64,000 nucleotides of DNA. Origin: Caprella mutica (Eukaryota > Arthropoda > Malacostraca > Amphipoda > Caprellidae). The position numbers were made by a program, and so were the translations under genes. Positions within the stretch are counted from its first letter, which is position 1. The number at the start of each line of letters is the position of its first letter. The stretch spans positions 62,001 through 126,000 of the forward strand of contig CANNZV010000436.1 in assembly GCA_947561585.1 (NCBI GenBank), read 5' to 3'. The notes beneath the pieces are model-generated. The model was not told the DNA's origin and did no database searches. It saw only the letters and a program-made list of their open reading frames with translations. Positions 12,503-24,950 of this stretch are shown here, piece after piece.

Positions 12503-13153
12503 TCCTTGGTCTATATTAGTAGGTATATGATTTATTCCAATACTGCATTTATGGTACAAATTACCTGATCTGGCGCAAGAAGCAAAATGAATAAGAGTTA
12601 GCATTATACTTTCAAATACATACATTCATACACAGTATGTTATTACACAACCCAAACCACGTGTAACACTATTTCCTTTGATTTAAGTACATCAGCTCCT
12701 CGTGGTGGATTCATTAATTGAGACAAATGAGAAACAATTGCCAAGTGTTACAAAATAATAACAAATATATCCCAATAATCAAAATATACAATAAAAAAAA
12801 TTGAGTCTGAGTGACTTTATCAATAGGTCAATTTCCTCATTAATTTTTGTTCGATTATGCAGGTCAAGTTGACCCACACTGGTCAAATTGGCCCTTTGTT
12901 AAGGTCAGAGTAGCCAAATTTCAGGTCAAATTATCTTCTTTTAAAGGTTCAAAGCAATTTCATGATTTGACGCGCGTCGAACCACTCGACCATCAGATCT
13001 TTTTATTTATTATTTAAAAAATAATATACTATAATTTTAGCCAACTTTCGATACGAATTGATAGATAATAAAATGTATCCATACTATTTATTTATTGAAA
13101 TTATACAATGACCTTCAAACGATGGTCAGAATCGAGTCATTTTGACCCAATAT
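12503..13153. other. No gene seen
   Basis: AT-rich sequence with no array, RNA gene or transposon end recognised. A short run at 12870-12945 repeats GGTCAA and GTCAAATT several times but is too irregular to call an array. Confidence 0.5.
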
Positions 13154-13705
13154 TTACTTTATATGTTATTCTTACCAACTCTTACCTTTTGTATGTTATT
13201 CTTACCAACTCTTACCTTTTGTATGTTATTCTTACCAACTCTTACCTTTTGTATGTTATTCTTACCAGCTCTTACCTTTTGTATGTTATTCTTACCAACT
13301 CTTACCTTTTGTATGTTATTCTTACCAACTCTTACCTTTTGTATGTTATTCTTACCAACTCTTACCTTTAGTATGTTATTCTTACCAACTCTTACCTTTA
13401 GTATGTTATTCTTACCAACTCTTACCTTTTGTATGTTATTCTTACCATTTTATATATTATTTTTACCAACTCTTACCTTTAGTATGTTATTCTTACCAAC
13501 TCTTACCTTTAGTATGTTATTCTTACCAACTCTTACCTTTTGTATGTTATTCTTACCATTTGTATATGTTATTCTTACCAACTCATACCTTTAGTATATT
13601 ATTCTTACCAACTCTTACCATTAGTATGTTATTCTTACCAACTCTTACCATTAGTATGTTATTCTTACCAACTCTTACCATTAGTATGTTATTCTTACCA
13701 ACTCT
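13154..13705. repeat. 30-bp minisatellite
   Basis: About 18 copies of TTTGTATGTTATTCTTACCA plus ACTCTTACCT. Units switch from TTTTGTATG through TTTAGTATG to CATTAGTATG along the array, and two units are shortened (near 13447 and 13555). The period is a multiple of three, so two frames stay open and yield repetitive peptides of no evident biological meaning. Confidence 0.95.
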
Positions 13706-14630
13706 CTCTCCAATAGAGCCATAAAATCTTCCCAAAGAACACAGGTACACAGCATTTCATTGGTTGTGTATTTTTTAGTCACTTTTGTTGCCTGTCCCTT
13801 TTCTATAGCATTTTGAAAGAAGACTATAGAAAAAAGTATCTTCTAATTAAGAGAATTGACATTTTAATGGCGACTCTAAAAGGCAAACTAGTTTTTTTAA
13901 TTTATTTAATATACGTGTTATATTACATTATATTTAATTTCAATTATTATTGGAATGTGAGTTACATGTAACATTTTAAAGAAAAAAGATTTTTTCATAA
14001 AATAATATAAATTTACCAAAATAAATCATTATCCTTCTTATCAATGCATTTTTATATACATTTTATTTAATTAATGTGCATGGCTTACAAAAAATAAAAT
14101 ATTTTTATTTATATTCAAAAAATATCTTAAACCAATAAGTTCTATCACTATAGAACACAGTCCATAAATTAAAGCGAATAACAAAAAAAATATATTATAA
14201 AACAATTACTATATATTTCTCGCATATACATAAACATAATAATATTGGAATAATATTTATACACTTACATGTTTATGCACACGTACATATGTATTGTATA
14301 TACAGTGCCTGGGACAGTGCTACAATAGCAGGTTATACAATAACAGGTTTATTTCGTACAATAGATTAATTTGTTCGAATGGAAAACACTAATTAGAATA
14401 TTGTAGACTAATTATCTAGAATAAGTTATGGAGTCAAAAGCTGTAATTGATTGTAACCAGAAATTATTGAGGTATACATATTAGCATAGCAATTATATAT
14501 ATAGGCATACTTTATTATATATATATGTGTCAGTGAATTAATTTTTTTATAAAGTTGAATACAAATAAATTTATTTTCCTATTCAAAATAGTCGAAACTT
14601 TTCATTATATTTGTATTTATTTAAGTTGCA
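13706..14630. other. AT-rich non-coding DNA, no gene seen
   Basis: Very AT-rich, with short TA-rich runs (near 14280-14310 and 14510-14530). Nothing coding, repeated in tandem, or RNA-like was recognised. Confidence 0.5.
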
Positions 14631-14631
14631 G

Positions 14632-15014
14632 TGCTATCACTCTAACACTGTTAGCACTCCTGTGCTAAACTAGTGCTATCACTCTAACACTGTTAGCAAT
14701 CACTGTGCTAAACTAGTGCTATCACTCTAACACTGTTAGCACTCACTGTGCTAAACTAGTGTTATCACTCTAACACTGTTAGCACTCACTGTGCTAAACT
14801 AGTGCTATCACTCTAACACTGTTAGCACTCCTGTGCTAAACTAGTGCTATCACTCTAACACTGTTAGCAATCACTGTGCTAAACTAGTGCTATCACTCTA
14901 ACACTGTTAGCACTCACTGTGCTAAACTAGTGTTATCACTCTAACACTGTTAGCACTCACTGTGCTAAACTAGTGCTATCACTCTAACACTGTTAGCACT
15001 CACTGTGCTAAATT
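14632..15014. repeat. 43-bp minisatellite with a 171-bp higher-order unit
   Basis: Nine units of TGCTATCACTCTAACACTGT plus TAGCACTCACTGTGCTAAAC plus TAG. Diagnostic variants (CACTCCTG, CAATCACTG, CACTCACTG, then GTTATC) recur in the same order, so four units (42+43+43+43 bp) form a 171-bp block present twice in a row, followed by a ninth unit. The second block is a recent duplication of the first. Units contain the near-palindromes TAACACTGTTAG and AGCACTCACTGTGCT. Confidence 0.95.
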
Positions 15015-15064
15015 AACCTGTGTGATGGTGATTATACAGTCACGCTAATTGCCTAGTAACCACT

Positions 15065-15262
15065 TTAGTGATATCTTAGTGATATTAATATTTGAAATAT
15101 TAGTGATATTAATATTTGAAATATTAGTGATATTAATATTTGAGATATTAGTGATATTAATATTTGAGATATTAGTGATATTAAATTTCAAATATTATTG
15201 ATATTAATATTTGAAAAATTAGTGATATTAATATTTGATAAATTATTAATATTTGATATATT
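15065..15262. repeat. 24-bp minisatellite
   Basis: About eight copies of TAGTGATATTAATATTTGAA plus ATAT, decaying toward the 3' end. The core GATATTAATATT is nearly self-complementary. Confidence 0.9.
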
Positions 15263-15403
15263 ATTGATATATTATAGATATTTTTTATATAATTATTTTG
15301 TTAAATTTGATTTTCATTTAATGAAAATTCATCGACAGTTCAAGATAAATATTCGTTTTCAAGATTAAATGCATAAATAACAATATATTAACTAACATAC
15401 TAT

Positions 15404-16401
15404 ATACTAACATAAAGTAACATAAAGTAACATAAAGTAACATAAACTAACATAAACTAACATAAACTAACATAAACTAACATAAACTAACATAAACTAA
15501 CATAAACTAACATAAACTAACATAAACTAACATAAACTAACATAAACTAACATAAACTAACATAAACTAACATAAACTAACATAAACTAACATAAACTAA
15601 CATAAACTAACATAAACTAACATAAACTAACATAAACTAACATAAACTAACATAAACTAACATAAACTAACATAAACTAACATAAACTAACATAAACTAA
15701 CATAAACTAACATAAACTAACATAAACTAACATAAACTAACATAAACTAACATAAACTAACATAAACTAACATAAACTAACATAAACTAACATAAACTAA
15801 CATAAACTAACATAAACTAACATAAACTAACATAAACTAACATAAACTAACATAAACTAACATAAACTAACATAAACTAACATAAACTAACATAAACTAA
15901 CATAAACTAACATAAACTAACATAAACTAACATAAACTAACATAAACTAACATAAACTAACATAAACTAAACTAACATAAACTAACATAAACTAACATAA
16001 ACTAACATAAACTAACATAAACTAACATAAACTAACATAAACTAACATAAACTAACATAAACTAACATAAACTAACATAAACTAACATAAACTAACATAA
16101 ACTAACATAAACTAACATAAACTAACATAAACTAACATAAACTAACATAAACTAACATAAACTAACATAAACTAACATAAACTAACATAAACTAACATAA
16201 ACTAACATAAACTAACATAAACTAACATAAACTAACATAAACTAACATAAACTAACATTAACTAACATTAACTAACATTAACTAACATAAACTAACATAA
16301 ACTAACATAAACTAACATAAACTAACATTAACTAACATAAACTAACATAAACTAACATTAACTAACATTAACTAACATTAACTAACATTAACTAACATAA
16401 A
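15404..16401. repeat. 10-bp minisatellite of about 100 copies
   Basis: Almost uninterrupted copies of CATAAACTAA over 1 kb. One phase shift occurs near 15970, where four bases are missing, and CATTAACTAA variants appear only in the last 150 bp. Just past the array is TTAGTTAATGTT, the inverse complement of the variant unit, so a hairpin is possible at the edge. The extreme uniformity implies recent expansion or ongoing homogenisation. Confidence 0.97.
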
Positions 16402-17518
16402 TTAGTTAATGTTCATGACTGAAAATCCCACTAAAATAAACTGAAATCATAATATTTGATAATGATCACTTTATTGATAATAAAAAAAACAGAAAATGCA
16501 AGAAGAATAAAGTAGGCAATTACCAAGCCATTTTGTAAGTTCCAGAAAAGCACTGGAACTTTGGGAGCAGAAAAGATACAGTTAGAACTACGCACTTTAG
16601 TGAGTTAGAGAAAAACAAAGAAAATTTGGTTCAGTAACCATGCAGTAGGAAATAAACAATAATCTAATTGCTGGAATTAAAACATTTTTGTAAAATAATA
16701 AAGTGATTTATTAGAGGATGAATTTGCTACTGCTGATAGCCGTTCAAAGCTTTAAATTACATAAATCAATTAATGATTAAACTAGACAGGAATTAAGAAA
16801 TAGTGTAAAACAATGACACACTATATGACGGATGCATGGAGAGTTAAAAACATAGACACACATTATATTACTAATATAAATAGTATACCTTTAATAAACC
16901 AATTGGGCAGCATTTGGATGAATCTGAACCATTTCTGTCTTTAGGCTTTATAGTACTAATGAAGTAGACTCTAAATGCTTTGACTCTTTTTAGAGTCTAT
17001 TAATTAACTTCACGCAAGGTGCTCCTAAACTTGAAACAGACTTGATCTGATATGGCACAGGTATCGCTTTTAGATCAATATATTCCATATCTATTATCTC
17101 TACCTATAGTGATATCTTTGAGTTGAATCGTAACAGTTTATTTTGTGTGTTGAGATATCTATAAGGATATGTATCTATGTATCAGTGCCTCAATCATTAA
17201 CTTCCAATGTTCCATATTTTAGTTGGCTGTAGTGAGAGGTATAGTGTAGGTAAAGACTGGTGTACGTGGACTTATGGTGGGGCCTTGGTAGATTATGTAG
17301 AGACTCAATTAAGCATCTACCACCATGTCCATATATCTTATATATTGTTTACATAAGGTGAGTGAAATAGATCGGACATTTTCCTTTCCGAATTTATGTT
17401 TTAGTACGTAAGATGTACCATAAATCTTAACAGGTTCAGCAGCTAATGGAGCTGAAAATGGAGTTCCAAGTGACGAAGTTTATCGTCTCCGTACAGCCAC
17501 CCACTTCACACCTCGACT
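16402..17518. other. No gene seen; one degenerate motif M element
   Basis: At 17270-17335 a degenerate paired copy reads CTTATGGTGGGGCCTTGGTA on the left and CTACCACCATGTCCATA on the right. Nothing else was recognised. Confidence 0.5.
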
Positions 17519-17945
17519 GAATGAACCTAAAGTGCGGATAGAAGTGACTGAATCTAAAGTGCGGATAGAAGTGACTGAATCTAAAGTGCGGATAGAAGTG
17601 ACTGCATTCAGTCACCAGCCAAGTGACTGAATCTAAAGTGCGGACAGAAGTGACTGAATCTAAAGTGCGGACAGAAGTGACTGAATCTAAAGTGCGGATA
17701 GAAGTGACTGAATCTACAGTGCGGATAGAAGTGACTGAATCTAAAGTGCGGATACAAGTGACTGAATCTACAGTGCGGATAGAAGTGACTGAATCTAAAG
17801 TGCGGATAGAAGTGACTGAATCTACAGTGCGGATAGAAGTGACTGAATCTAAAGTGCGGATAGAAGTGACTGAATCTACAGTGCGGATAGAAGTGACTGA
17901 ATCTACAGTGTGGAAAGAAGTGACTGCAGTCAGGCAAGTGACTGA
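17519..17945. repeat. 27-bp minisatellite open in several frames
   Basis: About 15 copies of GTGACTGAATCTAAAGTGCG plus GATAGAA, alternating CTAAAG and CTACAG in a dimer pattern. A short interruption at 17601-17625 contains an inverted scrap (GCATTCAGTCAC). The period is a multiple of three and stop-free in one forward and two reverse frames, giving open frames of 124-178 codons that encode only the repeat. Confidence 0.95.
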
Positions 17946-18105
17946 TGGTGTGGACAGTGTAATGGATTTCACTGGAAAGCATTTCTCACTAGAAAGATAA
18001 GGAATTGGTAAGAAAAACTTATTCTTAATGCCAAGTGAATTAATTAATTACTGTAAATAAGAAAAGTTAGCCCATTAAAATAAATATTTTGTGTGTTAAT
18101 ATTTT

Positions 18106-18335
18106 GGAATAAATATTTCAAGAATAATCTCATGAATAAATATTTCATGAATAAATATTTCATGAATAAATATTTCATGAATAAATATTTCATGAATAAA
18201 TATTTCATGAATAAATATTTCATGAATAAATATTTCATGAAAAATTAATTAATGAATAATTGATTAATGAATATTTCATGAATAAATATTTCATGAAAAA
18301 TTAATTAATGAATAATTGATTAATGAATATTTCAT
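18106..18335. repeat. 15-bp minisatellite followed by a duplicated larger block
   Basis: About ten copies of CATGAATAAATATTT. They are followed by two copies of a block of about 63 bp beginning AAAAATTAATTAATGAATAA and ending with the same 15-mer core. Related degenerate units continue to about 18500. Confidence 0.9.
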
Positions 18336-18821
18336 CAGATATTATTTTGTGAACGAATATTTTTGGAATGAATATTCGATTGTTAAATATTTTATGAATA
18401 TAGTTTTCAAGAACGTATATTTTATTAATAAATGTTATAATAAAAAATATTTAATGGATAAATATCTAATAAGTAAATATTTAAGTAATATTTTAAATCT
18501 CAATATTTCACAAAAAAAAATCACAAACAATAATTTATGCATAAGTTCATATATTATTATTTCATAATTTTAAATATACATATTTTGAGTAAATAGATAA
18601 TTATTTTAGTATTGATTATTCATGAGCGTGACCTTTGTGTCCCATTTGTGTCCCAATTAGAGTGAGAAAGGCACTGATTACAAGGGACTCCTCAGTAGAG
18701 GACTAATTAATTATCTACCAAACAATCTCTAACCGCAAACAAAAACAAACCTATTTATAGAAACAGTCATGACGTCACACTGTTAAAAAACTATTAAATG
18801 GCTATGCTATTGAGAACTGTA
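18336..18821. other. No gene seen
   Basis: Degenerate AATATTT-rich sequence continues from the array until about 18600. It is followed by unremarkable sequence with the short direct repeat TTTGTGTCCCATTTGTGTCCC at about 18635-18655. Confidence 0.5.
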
Positions 18822-19008
18822 TGGGGTAAGTTATGAATTATCGGTCGGTTCCACATCTTCGGTCATATAAGAAAAAAAAATTTAATTGGTATCCATGATA
18901 CATGCAGGTATCATGGATACCAATTAAAATTAATTATTAATTATTATATCATTTTTTTCTAATATGACCGAAGATCTGGAACTGACCGATAATTCGTGAC
19001 TTACCCCA
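18822..19008. mobile_element. MITE with long terminal inverted repeats (GGGTAAGTTAC family)
   Basis: The left end reads GGGGTAAGTTATGAATTATC, then GGTCGGTTCCACATCTTCGG and TCATATAAG. The right end is its inverse complement with a few changes. A second inner inverted repeat (GGTATCCATGATAC...GTATCATGGATACC) forms the centre, so nearly the whole 187 bp can fold back. It is non-coding. Possible AT dinucleotides flank it. The copy at 31100 has TA on both sides, which fits a Tc1/mariner-type MITE. Confidence 0.88.
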
Positions 19009-19998
19009 TCAATTATTTCATTCATTTATATAAACATTAGATAGTGTTCCCCTTGAAGCCAATTCACCACTTCATTTATTTGGCTTAAGATCTTACAGAG
19101 CATTTACACTGCAATGCATCTCCTGTAAAAGAAATGACTGCCGTAATGCGTCCTTTCAATTCTCTACCGGCAATTCAGATAGAAGTTTAATAATATCCAG
19201 CCTGTTGAATTTAGATAGGTCCATTGCCATCGAAAGTCCGAGTTTGAAGCTTATACATACACCCATGCGATCAGTGATGCATAAGTAATATATTTATGAA
19301 GCTGCTCCACCACAATATTTATTTCTAATCTTCTTTAGCCGCTTCCACCACCCATTCCTTACAAAGAAATTTCGATGGTCCGAGCGCAGTGTCCAGGGGG
19401 GTGCGGGGGGGTGGAATCCTTGGTCAGTTTACAAGACTGGCCAAATTCAATCTATATACACTGTTGCATTATTATCGCCTTCTACCAGACCTGAAGTCTA
19501 TTTAATGCTTCGATAGAGACAATCTATATTATGAAGAAAGTCGAAAGCCACCTGAAATTTGTATTGTATTTACAGAGACCTAGTTTGAATTACTATATTC
19601 TAGGAACTCTCATCTATACTAGCCATTTCAATATTAGAATATTAGCAGTTTATAGAGTTTGAAATGGTTGTTAGTAGATACACATAGTGCCAATGTATCA
19701 AATCAAATTTCCAAGCAAATCCTAAAGCCATCCTACAACCTGTAGTTTGATCCTAGCACAGTCATCAGCTTTACTAATGTTAGTGCTAAGAGTGGCCGCT
19801 GGAGGCGCTACTGACTGTACTGGAGCGCAAACACAGATTGGCTTTTTCGAGTCACTGGACTGGCTAAATTTGCTTACTCACCAGAAATTTCAATAAATTT
19901 TAAAAGCTGTAAGACGTGGAGGCGTTTGAGCCGAAAAGAATATAAGCGAATGAGCTCTGTTGATAGGTACTATCTCAAACAGAAATTACGCTCAGCTT
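19009..19998. other. No gene seen
   Basis: Non-repetitive sequence, somewhat less AT-rich than its surroundings. A G-rich stretch at 19393-19414 has two long G runs, but no four-run quadruplex pattern. No domain, RNA or transposon end was recognised. Confidence 0.5.
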
Positions 19999-20524
19999 AG
20001 GTACTATCGGCAACGGAAACTACTGTAACCTCGGTATAAGAAACTACAGTAAACTTATAGGTACTATCGGCAACAGAAACTACGGTACTATCAGTAAGAG
20101 AAACTACGTTACTATCAGTAAAAGAAACTACAGTACTATCAGCAAAAGAAACTACGGTACTATCAGTGAAAGAAACTACGGTACTATCAGTAAAAGAAAC
20201 TACGGTACTATCAGTAAAAGAAACTACGGTACTATCAGTAAAAGAAACTACGGTACTATCAGTAAAAGAAACTACGGTACTATCAGTGAAAGAAACTACG
20301 GTACTATCAGTAAAAGAAACTACGGTACTATCAGTAAAAGAAACTACGGTACTATCAGTAAAAGAAACTACGGTACTATCAGTAAAAGAAACTACGGTAC
20401 TATCAGTAAAAGAAACTACGGTACAATCGGTGAAAGAAACTACGGTACTATCGGTAAAAGAAACTACAGTAAGCTTAAGTACTATCGGTACAGAAACTAC
20501 GGTGTACCTAAGTACTATCATCAA
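19999..20524. repeat. 24-bp minisatellite open on both strands
   Basis: About 20 copies of ACTATCAGTAAAAGAAACTA plus CGGT. Edge units are diverged and central units almost identical. The unit is stop-free in one frame per strand, giving open frames of 126 codons (+) and 175 codons (-) that encode eight-residue repeats. No signal, splice context or flanking domain supports a real gene. Confidence 0.95.
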
Positions 20525-21180
20525 CTATAAGGTTGGTGATAATTAATTTCAATTAATTTTTGAATAACGATTAATTAATAAACTTAATCATTTGCTGACA
20601 TTATTTTTATATCAAGGAAAAAATGAAGAGATTATAAGATTTTCAAACTAATAATTTTTGTGTTTAATAAAACAAATTCAATTATTCTAATTTTGTTTAT
20701 TTTAGAAAGTATTAATTACATTATAGCTCCAAATTTATACAAATTTAGAGAAGGATTATACATCATATAGAAAATACATTTAAATGTTCAATATTTTGTT
20801 AAAAACATTCTTGCACTAGATAATTTTCATCAAAAATAACTATAACTATATTTTAATGTTAGTTTAATATGCCAATACATGGAACAGTGTGTAATTAAAT
20901 ACATATCTATACACAATTAGACTAATAAAAGCTATATTATCACAATTAGTGTACTTTCATCTACAGTTGTACTAGAATTATCAAATTAACAATTAAAAGA
21001 ATCACATGAGCTGGTAGATATGAGACTGTAACGGAAATAGTAGAGATAGCAAAGATTTCAAGATATCAAACGGTACAGTGACAATCAGCTGTGGTTATTA
21101 ATTAGCAAGAAATTAAGTAAACTTTGATAGTAATGTATTATACACATTAGTGGGCTGGAATCAATAGTTTAACATCGGAA
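20525..21180. other. No gene seen
   Basis: AT-rich sequence without recognised features. Confidence 0.5.
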
Positions 21181-21341
21181 GTTATGGTGGGGCCATAGAA
21201 GATTGAGAGAAAGTAATGGTGGGGCCATGGAAGATTGAGAGAAAGTAATGGTGGGGCCATGGAAGATTGAGAGAAAGTTATGGTGGGGCCATGGAAGATT
21301 GAGAGGGGAAGTTATGGTGAGCTATAGACGATTGAGAGGGA
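21181..21341 (+). repeat. Tandem array made of motif M elements
   Basis: Five head-to-tail units of about 32 bp, each containing TATGGTGGGGCCATGGAAGA or a close variant followed by TTGAGAG. Elsewhere the same motif occurs as dispersed single or inverted-pair copies. This locus therefore shows conversion of a dispersed element into a minisatellite. Confidence 0.9.
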
Positions 21342-22349
21342 ACCCACCCAAATGAAAAAGTACAGTTCGCCAATTAAGTAAATTTCTGACAAAAGAAAAA
21401 GGACAATATTTGCTTGTCACATTTATCGTGAATAACAAATTGTAATTTAACTACTTAACAAAATGTATCAAAATTGTATGTGTATATATTTTTTCATCTG
21501 TATATTATGATTATGTTTAGGCCTAATTAAACAGAAACTATATAATTATTTTCAGAAAAAAGTAGGTTTAAAACAAACCTTTTATACTTTTATCAAGCGA
21601 AATTAATTAGGGCTGTTTCCTCTAAAAATATCTATAACTAAAATAAAATTACTATATAAAATATATAAATATATATAATCTTCCTAAAACACATGTTAGG
21701 TATTTCTCTCAAACCAGTTCTACTTTATTTCCCCATGCTTTAGTTTAGTTTAATTTCCTAATTAATTTTCCTGTTTCTTTTATTTTAAGTATAACTGGTT
21801 AAAATGTATAGGAAATCTAAACTAGCAAATTATTGTATCGTCAGTTAAATGATTTAATGCAAAGCTATTCTTTATATTTGTACTGACAGTTTAATGAAAA
21901 TAAATAATTACTAGTTAAGAAATATAATACACTATTTTCTTAAAACATTAAAGTAGTAAATTATAACAATGGGGGTTAATTGAACTTCCTAATCATTTGA
22001 CACTTTTGGTGGTTTTACTGAAATTAAGCGATTGTATTTTTTATTATTATTATTAGTAATTCGAGACTTTTTCCATTGGTATTGTTGTATAGTAATTATT
22101 CAATTTATCATCAGTTATATTGATAGTTTAACTTAAGAATAAATTAATTTCTTCACTAAATTATTGTTTTGAACAAAATAAATTTATTTTTATTTTCATA
22201 ATAAACTAATATCAGTTTTTTTCGAAAAATAATATTATTTTAATGTAATTATTCACTTTTCAATAGATGATCTATTTGACAATTTTCAGCCATTCTAGTT
22301 ATACAACCAACAAAGAAAATTGGGTGGAGATGTAGGAAATCAAAGGGGA
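21342..22349. other. AT-rich non-coding DNA, no gene seen
   Basis: No array, RNA or coding exon was recognised. Confidence 0.5.
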
Positions 22350-22400
22350 TCCCCTCTCAATCTTCTATGGCCCCACCAAAACTGTCTCTGTCATACCAGA
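22350..22400 (-). mobile_element. Motif M half element
   Basis: The stretch contains CTCTCAATCTTCTATGGCCC followed by CACCAAAACTGTCTC, the inverse complement of the motif M unit. It ends about 40 bp before a 24-bp minisatellite. Confidence 0.6.
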
Positions 22401-22442
22401 TAATATGCTGGCAATAATTTATATTCCATATTATGTGAACAA

Positions 22443-22934
22443 GATATATTACCATATTCTGAATAATGGATATTACCATATTCTGAATAATGGATATTAC
22501 CATATTCTGAATAATGGATATTACCATATTCTCAATAATGGATATTACCATATTCTCAATAATGGATATTACCATATTATGAATAATGGATATTACCATA
22601 TTCTCAATAATGGATATTACCATATTCTCAATAATGGATATTACCATATTCTGAATAATGGATATTACCATATTCTGAATAATGGATATTACCATATTCT
22701 GAATAATGGATATTACCATATTCTGAATAATGGATATTACCATATTCTGAATAATGGATATTACCATATTCTGAATAATGGATATTACCATATTCTGAAT
22801 AATGGATATTACCATATTCTGAATAATGGATATTACCATATTCTGAATAATGGATATTACCATATTCTGAATAATGGATATTACCATATTATGAATAAGG
22901 GATATTACCATATTATGAATAATAGATATTACCA
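22443..22934. repeat. 24-bp minisatellite open on both strands
   Basis: About 20 copies of AATGGATATTACCATATTCT plus GAAT. The segment GATATTACCATATTCTGAATA is AT-rich, and GGATATTACCATATTC has weak dyad symmetry. The unit lacks stops in one frame on each strand, so open frames of 183 codons (+) and 192 codons (-) overlap. Both encode only the eight-residue repeat. Confidence 0.95.
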
Positions 22935-24020
22935 TGCATCCATTACCATTTATTAAAGTTACTATACTGCCAATACCAGTTAGTACCAGATTCTATAACC
23001 AGAACTACCGTATAATGTACATCCTCTCATTTAGTTCAACTTTATCTCAAAATGGTTTGTTTTTCCTGGCATTCATGCAACATAATTTAATATTAATGGA
23101 GTTTTAAATGCACGAATAATGTTATTACAATTATTTTTAATGGAAAGATTTACTCATTATAAAATTACCCGGTGCGAAATCATAAGCATCATAGTGTGGC
23201 TTACTCGGAGGAAACCAGTGTTTAGGAGTCACCATTGATGTATCCCTTATCCTATACTTATTATAAGAGGATGTATTAAAAATCCTGAAGGTTGGAGTAA
23301 TTCATAGGTACTTGGGCTGCCTCTATCTCCGCAAAAATAATAATAAAACTTCATCTCGCATAACATGTTCACAATAATAGAAATAGAAACCATTACATTG
23401 TCCCTAGTTTCCAAAGATTGTCTTCTTCGCAAAGATCTATTTCACATATTGCTATACAGCTCTACAACAGCCTTCCATTCTAATTAAAAGAAATTAATAA
23501 AATAAAAGTTTTTCAAAACAACTGAAATCATACCTGTTGAATGACTCCAATGTTCAGTAAATGTCCCTGGTTGTTGTAATGTTTATGATTGGTGATAGCA
23601 GTACATTGAATTAGCAATGTCTCTCTACCTTTCCTTGCCTAAAAGACCAATTTGGTCTAATATTGGCTTGATTTCAATTTTAGACATATTATATTTGATT
23701 ATAATATAATTTCCATTTAGGCCTCTGCATTGTTCTATGTTCAAAAATTTATTTCAATAAACTTACCATTATCATACAATTTTTAATCCGTAACATTTTT
23801 CGGAATGAAGTCACGCATCGAGTTTTACCTGAACAGTGAACATATAACGTATCAGAATATACTATAGACATCAAAAGTGACATTCTCATGTAGAAAAACA
23901 AGTACTCAGTTTAATTCATTAGAATAATTAGGTACCTTATTTAAATTAATCACTTATTGCCCAGCAACTTAACTGTTGATATTTCCCGGAGAAAGAACTA
24001 GAGAGGGACATATAGTATAT
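22935..24020. other. No gene seen
   Basis: Ordinary AT-rich sequence with no recognised coding exon, RNA or transposon end. Confidence 0.5.
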
Positions 24021-24088
24021 CCCAGGCAAGAAGGATTTGTTCCTGGGGCATTCCTTTAATATCCCAGGAATAAATCCTTCTTGCCTAG
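24021..24088. repeat. Hairpin with 26-bp arms
   Basis: Left arm 24021-24047 contains CAGGCAAGAAGGATTT and TTCCTGGG. Right arm 24063-24088 contains CCCAGGAA and AAATCCTTCTTGCCT. They are inverse complements with about one mismatch. The loop is about 15 bases. No flanking duplication is obvious. It may be a minimal MITE or a hairpin RNA. Confidence 0.8.
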
Positions 24089-24527
24089 AATATTGTTAAC
24101 GATAGTAATTTATATTAACGATATTGTATGAATTCAAACAATTACTTTTACTGAACTGTCTAAAACGGGAAGAAATTCAAAGAATATGGGGAATAGATCC
24201 TAACTTAAATTAAAACTTTTAAGCAGTTATACTTAAACTTTGGTGTTTTGTGAATTTTTTATGTCTATCGTACAATTAAACTGTCTTTATATTGCTCTAA
24301 TCCCAAAACTTAAACAATAACACTCAGGGTAAAATAAATAGGTAATAGGTACATTTTAGGATAGGTTTTACCGCTTTGTCTAATGCCGACCCTTTGAGTC
24401 TCGGATTATTGTACTTTATTAGAAATATTCCAGACAAATATAATATTTAATTTTTAATTTTTATTGCTCGCTTTGATGAATTGAATTGTGACCTCTAAGG
24501 TTATTTTAACATGTCAACTCACCATGT

Positions 24528-24556
24528 ATCTTCTATGGCCCCACCATAACATTCTG
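24528..24556 (-). mobile_element. Motif M half element
   Basis: The stretch reads ATCTTCTATGGCCCCACCAT then AACATTCTG, the inverse complement of the motif. Confidence 0.6.
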
Positions 24557-24889
24557 TGTGTGTGAAGTTGTATCTTTGACAATATTAATTTCACTCATTC
24601 AATTGAATAACGTATAATGTCAGGGCTAAGAACTGGTTTCGTTTCCGGATGTAGAATTGACAGGCTTCTACTGTGTGGGATACATTTGTACCAACACCTA
24701 GTCAACATGATGGAAATATAGAAAATGAATTTGAACAAATGAAGAATCAATCCGAAAAGTGTAAAGAAATGTATAAGTTACCATAAATGGTTACATAAAT
24801 CTGTACTAAAAATTTATTTGATAAAAATTGACGCTATGGTTAAAACTATTTAATAATAATAATTAAAGGAAACGTGTATACCTTATTTA

Positions 24890-24950
24890 CAGAGAGGGCG
24901 TTATGGTGGGGACATAGAAGATTAAGATGATTTTGCCCACCATTACAATA
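24890..24950. mobile_element. Motif M paired element
   Basis: The left half, GAGAGGGCGTTATGGTGGGG followed by ACATAGAAGATTAAG, faces a shortened right half, TTTTGCCCACCATTACAAT. The right half lacks the CTTCTATGG segment. Confidence 0.55.

Noticed and set aside
13108..13594. 87- and 150-codon forward frames
   Set aside because: They result from a 30-bp minisatellite.
17436..18000. Open frames of 124-178 codons on both strands
   Set aside because: They are entirely the 27-bp minisatellite. Three frames are open over the same DNA.
19393..19414. G-quadruplex
   Set aside because: Only two long G runs are present. The four-run pattern is not met.
19997..20546. Overlapping 126- and 175-codon frames on opposite strands
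   Set aside because: They result from a 24-bp minisatellite and encode only eight-residue repeats.
22357..22956. Overlapping 183- and 192-codon frames on opposite strands
   Set aside because: They result from a 24-bp minisatellite without stops on either strand.
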